Shown in pieces: positions 46,386 to 53,222 of a DNA stretch of 64,000 nt. The stretch covers positions 1-64,000 of the forward strand of contig NZ_ML708613.1 of NCBI RefSeq assembly GCF_008831305.1, written 5' to 3'. Under the pieces are notes generated by a model that did not search any database, was not told where the DNA came from, and saw only the letters and a program-made list of their open reading frames with translations. A program made the translations under genes and the position numbers. The stretch's first letter is position 1, and every line of letters begins with the position of its first letter. This DNA comes from Kocuria coralli (GTDB lineage: Bacteria; Actinomycetota; Actinomycetes; Actinomycetales; Micrococcaceae).

Positions 46386-47666
46386 GTGATGGACGCTGAC
46401 CGCCGTCAGGATGAGCGTGGCGAGCACGATCCGCCGGAGGCAGGTTCCGAGGCAGGGGCCAGGCCCGTGGCGGAGGCCAAAGACAAGAACGTCTGGACCG
46501 TGCTGCCCAAACTAGTCGCCATGGGTGACCGGGAGCGGGCCAGGAAACTGCGGAGGTCCCTCTGGCTGTGGCTGATCGTCGTCGTGGTGGTGGTCACCGC
46601 CGTGGGCACGGTGGTGAATCTCATGACGGTGGACCGCGACCCCCAGGACCCCGTGGAGAACTGGCTCCAGTCCATGGTGGACGGCCGCTCCCGGCAAGGA
46701 CTGGCCACCTTCTCCACCGGGGGATCGGGCTATATGGGGTCCTCGGCGCTGCCCAACCGCGCCTACCGGGCCGCCGAGGGGCGTATCGACCGGTTCGAGA
46801 TCACCGGCGTGCAGGCGGCCGGCACCACCGCGGAGATCACCGCCAGGGTCTGGTGGGCCGACGGCGAGATCCCCGAGGGCGGCGTCCAGGGCGAGGAGCA
46901 CACCTGGACGGCGGTCAAGGAGCGCCGCACGGGCCCCTTCAACGACCACTGGGTGCTGAGCAAGCACCAGCCCGACGTCCTGTCCGTGCGGGCGCCCGCG
47001 GTGTCGAGCATCGCGATCAACGGGGTCAACCAGCGGCTCAAACCGCGCGACCGGGCCGTGGCCGACGGCAACGGGGGCGTCTGGTCCTGGGAGGCCATGC
47101 CCGGGCGGTTCACCGTGGACCTGCCCGAGGGCAGCCACTACGTCCTGGCCCAGCCGGTCGAACCCGTGGTGGTGGGGCTGGAGGATCCGGCAGTGCACGA
47201 GGTCGCCATCGAACTCGAGCCATCCCCGGCGTTGTGGGAGGAAGTCGACGATGCGATCCGGGACGAGGTCGACGACTGCATGTCCAAGACCTCGGTGGCC
47301 CCGGAGGGCTGCCCCTCGTCGCAGCGGTGGGCCGAGGGTGAGGTGCCCATGGCGGAGGTGCCCTCCGGGGCCATGGTCACCCCATCCGCCGCCACTGCCA
47401 CCCCGACGCCCGCGGGTTCGCCGACCCGCGGGGCATCGATCGAGGATGTGGAGTGGGAGCTGGTCAGTCGCCCCTCCCTGTGGCTGATACCGGACGACGA
47501 CACGGCCAGCCGGCTGGACTGGAAGGCCTCCGAGCACAACACCGCCCAGGCCCGGCTCACCTACCTGGAGGACGGCCGGCGCATCGAGGAGCTGATCGAC
47601 TTTCCCGTGCACGTCGATGTGACCTCCGACGGAAACAGCGCGGACATCGAGGTCCGCCTCGACTGA
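46386..47666 (+). CDS. Single-pass membrane protein, function unknown
   Basis: 426 aa from GTG 46386 or ATG 46389. Acidic cytoplasmic start, one transmembrane helix (LWLWLIVVVVVVTAVGTVVN), then an extracellular region with two beta-rich parts separated by a Pro/Ala/Thr linker (VTPSAATATPTPAGSPT). I recognise no domain. 12 nt after the GT87 pair, so probably their partner. Confidence 0.65.
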   Translation: MMDADRRQDERGEHDPPEAGSEAGARPVAEAKDKNVWTVLPKLVAMGDRERARKLRRSLWLWLIVVVVVVTAVGTVVNLMTVDRDPQDPVENWLQSMVDGRSRQGLATFSTGGSGYMGSSALPNRAYRAAEGRIDRFEITGVQAAGTTAEITARVWWADGEIPEGGVQGEEHTWTAVKERRTGPFNDHWVLSKHQPDVLSVRAPAVSSIAINGVNQRLKPRDRAVADGNGGVWSWEAMPGRFTVDLPEGSHYVLAQPVEPVVVGLEDPAVHEVAIELEPSPALWEEVDDAIRDEVDDCMSKTSVAPEGCPSSQRWAEGEVPMAEVPSGAMVTPSAATATPTPAGSPTRGASIEDVEWELVSRPSLWLIPDDDTASRLDWKASEHNTAQARLTYLEDGRRIEELIDFPVHVDVTSDGNSADIEVRLD

Positions 47667-47755
47667 CCTCCGCCTCCTGTAGTAACGTTGACAGGTCTGT
47701 GCGATGGCAGCTCCTGTTTCCGGGGCCCGTCCGCAGACTCGCATTGAACCTCCTG

Positions 47756-47772
47756 CTGTGGAAATGCCACAG
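47756..47772 (+). promoter_or_regulatory. rpsF leader hairpin
   Basis: CTGTGG-AAATG-CCACAG followed by CCG, 31 nt upstream of rpsF. Reminiscent of the bS6:bS18 autoregulatory leader element, but only the stem and a CCG are seen. Confidence 0.3.
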
Positions 47773-47802
47773 CCGCTCAGCCCGAAGGAGGTGGGTTCTT
47801 AC

Positions 47803-48144
47803 ATGCGTGAGTATGAGCTGATGGTCATCATCAACCCCGAGGTTGACGACCGCGCGGTCGAGCCGACCCTGAAGAAGTTCCTCGAGGTCGTCACCCGTGA
47901 GAACGGCACCGTCGACAACGTCGACATCTGGGGCCGTCGTCGCCTGGCCTACGAAATCCAGAAGAAGTCCGAGGGCATCTACGCCGTCGCGCGCTTCCAC
48001 TCCGAGCCCGATACCGCTCAGGAGCTCGATCGTGTGCTGAACCTCAACGAGGCCATCATGCGCACCAAGATCATCCGCCCTGAGGAGCAGCGCATCCACC
48101 CCAAGCACGACGTCAACGGCGAGCCCGTTCCCGCCGAGGCCTGA
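47803..48144 (+). CDS. rpsF: 30S ribosomal protein bS6
   Basis: 113 aa, [26 protein letters not shown] 9 nt before the ATG decides the start (the frame is open 33 codons upstream). Binds bS18 and 16S rRNA. First gene of the rpsF-ssb-rpsR-rplI operon. Confidence 0.96.
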   Translation: MREYELMVIINPEVDDRAVEPTLKKFLEVVTRENGTVDNVDIWGRRRLAYEIQKKSEGIYAVARFHSEPDTAQELDRVLNLNEAIMRTKIIRPEEQRIHPKHDVNGEPVPAEA

Positions 48145-48245
48145 GGTTTCGACTGACGCCCTTGCGGCGTCGGACCCCGGTGTGATGATGGTCTCCGAAC
48201 CAGGGATCATCACCACCTGACCGCGACTCGATCCGGAGGAACCCC

Positions 48246-48857
48246 ATGGCTGGCGACACAGTCATCACCGTTATCGGCAATCTGACCGCAGACCCCGAAC
48301 TGCGCTTCACCCCGTCGGGTGCGGCCGTCGCGAACTTCACGATCGCCTCGACCCCGCGCCAGTTCGACCGTCAGTCCAACGAGTGGAAGGACGGGGAGAC
48401 CCTGTTCCTGCGCTGCTCGGTCTGGCGGGAGGCGGCGGAGAACGTGGCCGAGTCCTTGCAGAAGGGCACCCGCGTGATCTGCCAGGGCCGTCTGCGCTCG
48501 CGCTCCTTCGACACGAAGGAAGGCGAGCGGCGCACGGTCATGGAGCTCGACGTCGAAGAGGTCGGCCCCTCGCTGCGCTTCGCCTCGGCCAAGGTCAACC
48601 GCAACTCCCGTGGTGGCGGTGGCGGCGGAGGCAACTTCGGCGGCGGTGGCAACCAGGGTGGCGGCGGCTACGACGACGGCGGCTTCGGTGGAAACCGCGG
48701 CGGCCAGGGCGGCAACCAGCAGGGCGGTGGCTTCGGCGGCAACCAAGGCGGCCGTGGCCGCCAGCAGGGCGGCGGAGGCCATAACGACCCCTGGGGCCAG
48801 TCCTCGGGCGGCAACTACGACTGGGGGACCAGCCAGGACGACGAACCGCCGTTCTGA
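48246..48857 (+). CDS. ssb: Single-stranded DNA-binding protein
   Basis: 203 aa. OB fold ([60 protein letters not shown]) in the first 110 residues, then a Gly/Asn/Gln-rich flexible tail ending DDEPPF, the conserved tip that recruits repair proteins. GGAGGAA before ATG. Confidence 0.96.
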   Translation: MAGDTVITVIGNLTADPELRFTPSGAAVANFTIASTPRQFDRQSNEWKDGETLFLRCSVWREAAENVAESLQKGTRVICQGRLRSRSFDTKEGERRTVMELDVEEVGPSLRFASAKVNRNSRGGGGGGGNFGGGGNQGGGGYDDGGFGGNRGGQGGNQQGGGFGGNQGGRGRQQGGGGHNDPWGQSSGGNYDWGTSQDDEPPF

Positions 48858-49005
48858 TCGGTGGCCCGCTGACAGGGCCTTACCACCCGGTCCGATGCGG
48901 TGCCCTCGCAGAGGGGCGCCCGCTGACCCTCCGGATCGCAGATCCGCAGACAATATCCATCCCGCAGTCCAGCTGCGGGCTCCACGCTTCAGAAGGAGCA
49001 CCACG

Positions 49006-49242
49006 ATGGCGAAGAACGAAATTCGCAAGCCCAAGCCGAAGGCTAACCCCCTCAAGGCTGCAGGCGTGACCGAGATCGACTACAAGGACGTTGCGCTGCT
49101 GCGCAAGTTCATCTCCGATCGCGGCAAGATCCGCGCCCGCCGTGTGACCGGCGTGTCCGTCCAGGAGCAGCGCAAGATCGCCCAGGCGATCAAGAACGCC
49201 CGTGAGGTCGCTCTGCTTCCCTACGCCGGCTCCGGCCGCTGA
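49006..49242 (+). CDS. rpsR: 30S ribosomal protein bS18
   Basis: 78 aa, with [19 protein letters not shown] and the basic [20 protein letters not shown] core. AGAAGGAG upstream. Partner of bS6 on the small subunit. Confidence 0.96.
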   Translation: MAKNEIRKPKPKANPLKAAGVTEIDYKDVALLRKFISDRGKIRARRVTGVSVQEQRKIAQAIKNAREVALLPYAGSGR

Positions 49243-49262
49243 TCGGAAAGGAACCAGAACTC

Positions 49263-49712
49263 ATGGCAAAGATCATCCTGACTCACGAGGTCTCCGGCCT
49301 CGGTTCGGCCGGTGACGTCGTCGAGGTCAAGAACGGCTACGCCCGTAACTTCCTGTTCCCCCGCGGGTTCGCAACCCAGTGGACCAAGGGCGCTGAGAAG
49401 CAGATCGAATCGATCAAGGCCGCCCGTGCCGCCCGCGAACTGGCTTCCCTGGAGGACGCTCAGGAGCTGGCAGCCAAGCTGAGCAGCACCACCGTGCAGG
49501 TCCCGGCCAAGACCGGTGCCGAGGGCCGTCTGTTCGGCTCCATCAAGGCCGACCAGGTCGCCACCGCCGTCGAGACCGCGGGCCTGGGCTCGATCGACAA
49601 GCGCCGCGTGGAGATCCGCGAGCAGATCAAGACCGTTGGCACCTACTCCGCCAACGTGCGTCTGCACGAGGACGTCAACGCGACCGTCCAGTTCGAGGTC
49701 GTCTCCGCCTGA
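49263..49712 (+). CDS. rplI: 50S ribosomal protein bL9
   Basis: 149 aa; N-terminal [36 protein letters not shown], long connecting helix and C-terminal rRNA-binding domain. AAAGGAA upstream. Ends the operon at a strong terminator. Confidence 0.96.
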   Translation: MAKIILTHEVSGLGSAGDVVEVKNGYARNFLFPRGFATQWTKGAEKQIESIKAARAARELASLEDAQELAAKLSSTTVQVPAKTGAEGRLFGSIKADQVATAVETAGLGSIDKRRVEIREQIKTVGTYSANVRLHEDVNATVQFEVVSA

Positions 49713-49732
49713 TCCCAGGCAATAGCTGATCG

Positions 49733-49781
49733 AGCAGAAGCACCCCCGGCCACATGTGGCCGGGGGTGCTTCTGCTTTTTT
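49733..49781 (+). terminator. rplI operon terminator
   Basis: 44-bp perfect palindrome AGCAGAAGCACCCCCGGCCA... followed by a T run. Confidence 0.93.
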
Positions 49782-49792
49782 CTCTTCCCTCC

Positions 49793-49852
49793 GCCGAGTA
49801 GTGAGTTGGGCCGCCCATCAGCTTCGATGGGCGGCCCAACTCACTACTCGGC
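49793..49852. repeat. 27-bp perfect hairpin without T tract
   Basis: Stem GCCGAGTAGTGAGTTGGG... with its exact complement, loop AGCTTC. It stands 14 nt before the stop of the convergent flavin reductase gene. No T run follows on either strand; possibly an I-shaped actinobacterial terminator. Confidence 0.7.
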
Positions 49853-49865
49853 GCTGCGGGGCGGG

Positions 49866-50543
49866 CTAGGAGCCGTCGTGACCGTGCAGCAGTGCGGCGA
49901 AATCGTTGACCGGCGGCTGGAGGCCGACTCCGTCGCGGGACCGACCGGATGCCCCGTCCTGATCCAGGTGCTCCTGCAGAAGCCCTTCCACGCCCGTCCG
50001 GGTGGAGACCAGGGCCGTGGCCATTTCCGCAGCGGCGCGGTTGATGCGCTGCTCGAGGTCCGCGCCGTCCGCCGAGCCGAAGTCCTCCGTGGCCGCGAAG
50101 ACGCCCGTCGGGAGGACCGTGGCGCGCATATAGGCGAACAGAGGGCGCAGGGCGTAGTCCAGTACCAGGCTGTGCCGCGGCGTCCCGGCCGTGGCCGCGA
50201 TCAGGACGGGCATCCCCACCAGGGCGTCCTGGTCCAGCACGTCGAAGAACGTCTTGAAGAGCCCCGAGTAGGAGGCATTGAAGACCGGGGTCACCGCGAT
50301 CATGCCGTCGGCGGAGGAGATCCTGCGCTTGACCTCGTCGAGTGCGGGGTCCGGCAGCCCGCCCGTCGTCAGCGCGTGCGCCAGGCCGACCGCAAGCTCG
50401 CGCAGCTCGATGTACTCCACGTCGACGTTCTCGCCCCGCCCCGCCACCTGAGTGCTCACGGCATCGGCGAGGCGCTCGCCGACCAGGGACGTGGTGGAGG
50501 GGTTGGAAAGTCCCGCGGTGACGACGACGAGGCGGCGGCTCAT
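49866..50543 (-). CDS. NADPH-dependent FMN reductase (CE1759 type)
   Basis: 225 aa. Flavodoxin-like: [24 protein letters not shown] phosphate loop, [20 protein letters not shown] flavin-binding region. Supplies FMNH2 to the luciferase-like monooxygenase with which it overlaps by ATGA, so the pair is a two-component flavin-dependent oxygenase. Substrate unknown; sulfonate or thiol-disulfide roles have been proposed for relatives. Confidence 0.87.
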   Translation of the reverse strand: MSRRLVVVTAGLSNPSTTSLVGERLADAVSTQVAGRGENVDVEYIELRELAVGLAHALTTGGLPDPALDEVKRRISSADGMIAVTPVFNASYSGLFKTFFDVLDQDALVGMPVLIAATAGTPRHSLVLDYALRPLFAYMRATVLPTGVFAATEDFGSADGADLEQRINRAAAEMATALVSTRTGVEGLLQEHLDQDGASGRSRDGVGLQPPVNDFAALLHGHDGS

Positions 50544-51703
50544 CGTGACGTCCTGGAGGCCCCGGAGCCGGCGGCCTCGTCCTGAGCCTCCGGCACCACG
50601 GCGTTGATCACCTTGCGGTGGGGCGAGTCGGGGCCCTCGGCGACCAGGGAGGCGTGGGTGGGCGGGTCCGAGGGCACGTGCGCGGGACGACGGCGCTCGA
50701 ACTCCGCTCGCAGGACCGGCACGATCTCCCGGCCCAGGATCTCGATCTGCTCCAGGACTATCGACTCGGGCAGCCCGGCGTGATCGACGATGAACATCAG
50801 ACGCTGGAAGTCCCCGACGTCGTCGGCATAGCCCAGGTACCGCTCGATGATCTGCTCCGTGGTGCCGACGGTGAGCGGGGTGGCACGGGAGAAGTCCTCG
50901 AGGGACGGGCCGTGACCGTAGACCGGGGCGTCGTCGAAGTAGGGGCGGAAGATCCGCTTGGCCTCCGCCTCGGTATCCGCGGCGAAGAACTGCCCGCCCA
51001 GCCCCACGATCGCCTGGTCGGCGGTGCCGTGGCCGTAGTGCTCGAAACGACGGCGGTAGAGGCCGACCATGGCGGCGGTGTGCTCGATATTCCAGAAGAT
51101 GTTGTTGTGGAAGAAGCCGTCGCCGTAATACGCGGCCTGTTCCGCGATCTCCGTGGAACGGATCGAGCCCTGCCAGACGAACGGAGGCACGCCGTCCAGC
51201 GGGGCGGGAGCCAGCGTGAAGTTGTTCAGGGGCGTGCGGAACTTGCCGGACCAATTGACCACCGGCTCGCGCCACAGCCTGCGCAGCAGATGGTAGTTCT
51301 CGATGGCCAGGGGAATGCCGTTGCGGATGTCCTGGCCGAACCACGGGTAGACCGGTCCGGTATTGCCCCGGCCCATGGTCAGGTCGATACGCCCGCCGGA
51401 GAGGTGCTGCAGGAACGAGTAGTCCTCCGCGATCTTGACGGGATCGTTGGTGGTGATCAGCGTGGTGGCCGTGGAGAACGTGAGCCTATTGGTCTGGGCG
51501 GCCAGGTAGGCCAGGTGCGTGGTGGGCGACGACGGAACGAACGGCGGGTTGTGGTGCTCACCGGTGGCGAAGACGTCCAGGCCCACCTCCTCCGCCTTGA
51601 GCGCATACCTGGTCATCGACCGGATGCGCTGGGCCTCGCTGGGCGTGGTGTCGGTGGTCGGGTCCGTGGTGACGTCGCCGACGCTGAAAATGCCGAACTG
51701 CAT
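50540..51703 (-). CDS. LLM-class flavin-dependent oxidoreductase (CE1758 type)
   Basis: 387 aa bacterial luciferase-like TIM barrel: MQFGIFSVGDV, FATGEHHNPPF, TMGRGNTGPVYPWFG, FVWQGSIRSTEIAEQAA. Uses reduced flavin and O2 to oxidise an unknown organic compound. Start at 51703 with AAGGAG. Operon with the FMN reductase; the promoter carries two sites for the neighbouring MarR regulator. Confidence 0.88.
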   Translation of the reverse strand: MQFGIFSVGDVTTDPTTDTTPSEAQRIRSMTRYALKAEEVGLDVFATGEHHNPPFVPSSPTTHLAYLAAQTNRLTFSTATTLITTNDPVKIAEDYSFLQHLSGGRIDLTMGRGNTGPVYPWFGQDIRNGIPLAIENYHLLRRLWREPVVNWSGKFRTPLNNFTLAPAPLDGVPPFVWQGSIRSTEIAEQAAYYGDGFFHNNIFWNIEHTAAMVGLYRRRFEHYGHGTADQAIVGLGGQFFAADTEAEAKRIFRPYFDDAPVYGHGPSLEDFSRATPLTVGTTEQIIERYLGYADDVGDFQRLMFIVDHAGLPESIVLEQIEILGREIVPVLRAEFERRRPAHVPSDPPTHASLVAEGPDSPHRKVINAVVPEAQDEAAGSGASRTSR

Positions 51704-51756
51704 GGTGTCGCTCCTTGCTCAGGCTGTCACGGGAGTGAGTCTTCTGGACCATTTAC

Positions 51757-51802
51757 GTGACGTATCACCTATTATTATGCGGCAGACTGGGTGACACGTC
51801 AA
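51757..51802 (-). promoter_or_regulatory. LLM operon promoter with two MarR-type operators
   Basis: On the minus strand TTGACG (51797-51802) and an ATAATA-type -10 make a promoter. Sites GTGACACGTCAA (51791-51802, on the -35) and GTGACGTATCAC (51757-51768, past the -10) match the GTGACATGTCAC palindrome at the regulator's own promoter. Confidence 0.55.
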
Positions 51803-51855
51803 GTACCTTCCTGATTCAGGGGTCGGCTTGCGGTCCCGCCGTCCATCCAGTCAGG

Positions 51856-52371
51856 TCAGGGGCATTCCTGCGCGTCCAGGTGGGCCGAGATGAGCGCGGT
51901 GATCCGGCCGAGTTCGGCGGCGTCGTCGTCACTGAGGGCCTCGAAGAGCACCGAGCGGACGGCGCGCACGTGACCGGGGGCGGCGTTCTCCAGGGCCGCC
52001 CGGCCGACGTCGGTCAGCTCCACCAGCTGGGCGCGGCCGTCGTCAGGACAGGCTCCACGGCGGATGAGACCCCTCTTCTGCATGCGGGTGAGGTGGTGGG
52101 ACATGCGCGAGCGCTCCCATTCGAGCATCCCGGCCAGCTGGGTGATGCGACACGAGCTGTTACGGGCCTCGTCGAGCGTCACCAGGACCTCGTAGTCCTG
52201 CAGGGACAGTCCCGAATCCTGCTGCAGCTGCTGTCCCAGGCGTGCGGGAACACGGGAACTCGCGGCGAGCCAGTTGCGCCAGATGCACTGCTGTTCGTCG
52301 CTGAGCCAGTGTGGCTGATGGTCTGATGGATCATTGTCGGCCGCTAAGTCCCCGGTTGCCGCTGTGGTCAT
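51856..52371 (-). CDS. MarR family regulator of the LLM operon
   Basis: 171 aa. Winged helix with ITQLAGMLEWERSRMSHHLTRMQKRG and wing DGRAQLVELTDVG. Cys residues (SSCRITQL, RRGACPDD) could sense thiol or quinone oxidants. ATG 52371 is preceded by TAGACT (6 nt upstream) and TTGAGT (18-nt spacer), so the mRNA is nearly leaderless, with the operator over the -35. Autoregulation is likely. Confidence 0.85.
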   Translation of the reverse strand: MTTAATGDLAADNDPSDHQPHWLSDEQQCIWRNWLAASSRVPARLGQQLQQDSGLSLQDYEVLVTLDEARNSSCRITQLAGMLEWERSRMSHHLTRMQKRGLIRRGACPDDGRAQLVELTDVGRAALENAAPGHVRAVRSVLFEALSDDDAAELGRITALISAHLDAQECP

Positions 52372-52377
52372 ACCTCG

Positions 52378-52407
52378 AGTCTAGGTATCAGGTGACATGT
52401 CACTCAA
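52378..52407 (-). promoter_or_regulatory. MarR promoter and palindromic operator
   Basis: TTGAGT (52402-52407), 18 nt, TAGACT (52378-52383). GTGACATGTCAC, a perfect 12-bp palindrome, is at 52392-52403 between and over them. Confidence 0.6.
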
Positions 52408-52493
52408 GTATGTATGACAGGTGACTCAATAGATGTCGCGAGAACCCTGGATCAGGCGGGTGCGGTGACGGGTTTCCAGAGGGGTGTGTCAGG

Positions 52494-52871
52494 ATGCTGG
52501 GCGTGAGTCCGTCCCGAATCAACTCCCGATCCAGCGACCGCGGTGGCAATGCCGATGAGAGCCCGCGCCGCCGGCGCCGAGCTGAACACCGCCTCCTTCC
52601 GGTGGCCCTGGGTCTATGGGCACTGTCGCTGGTGAGCTTCGTGCTGGCCTTCGTGCTGGGCAACACGGGATCCGGTGCCGCGATGAGCATCAGCTTCATC
52701 GGAGGGCTGCTGTTGGCCACGCTGGCAGACGTCGGGGCGTTCCTGACGGCGCTCGCCAGCAGCATCACGTATCGCCGGCACCGGCCGTGGAACGTGCTGG
52801 TGCTGCTGGGGACGGTGCTGGTCTCTCCCGCCACCCTGCTGCTCCTGCTGCAGGCGCTGCTGACGCTCTGA
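52494..52871 (+). CDS. Hypothetical three-helix membrane protein
   Basis: 125 aa. Basic N terminus, then three hydrophobic segments (LLPVALGLWALSLVSFVLAFVLG; SISFIGGLLLATLADVGAFLTALA; NVLVLLGTVLVSPATLLLLLQALL). No domain recognised. Start uncertain. Confidence 0.55.
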   Translation: MLGVSPSRINSRSSDRGGNADESPRRRRRAEHRLLPVALGLWALSLVSFVLAFVLGNTGSGAAMSISFIGGLLLATLADVGAFLTALASSITYRRHRPWNVLVLLGTVLVSPATLLLLLQALLTL

Positions 52872-53222
52872 GGCTGCCCGATCCCCGGTGGTCAGGGGGC
52901 TGTGGATGCTCGGTGGAACGGCGATCCCTGGTCAGTAGGAAGCTGGGGTTGCGGGTCTGTGCACATTTCCAGAATGGGTGTGGACAAGACCTGTGGAAAA
53001 CTCCGCTCAGCGTGTGATTTTCGCGCATGAACTTGCCTGACTAGGGAAAATGTAAAGGTCAAGTCATGCTTGAGAGTGCACTCTATCCACAGGGCTGTGG
53101 AAGTTGTGCACTTTCTACCCACATCCGCGCCCGGCGATCCCCACACGTATTCCACACGTTATCCACAGGCTGTGGGAATTGGTCCGCCGTCGGTGGCCCT
53201 CGCGGACTGGCACGTCTGACCC
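52872..53222. promoter_or_regulatory. dnaB upstream region with a DnaA-box cluster
   Basis: 351 bp without a gene. Inverted TTGTCCACA at 52979-52987 and TTATCCACA at 53159-53167 are perfect boxes; TGTGGAAAA (52992), CTATCCACA (53083), TGTGGAAGT (53096) and TGTGGGAAT (53171) are looser. Six in about 200 bp suggests DnaA control of dnaB. Confidence 0.6.
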
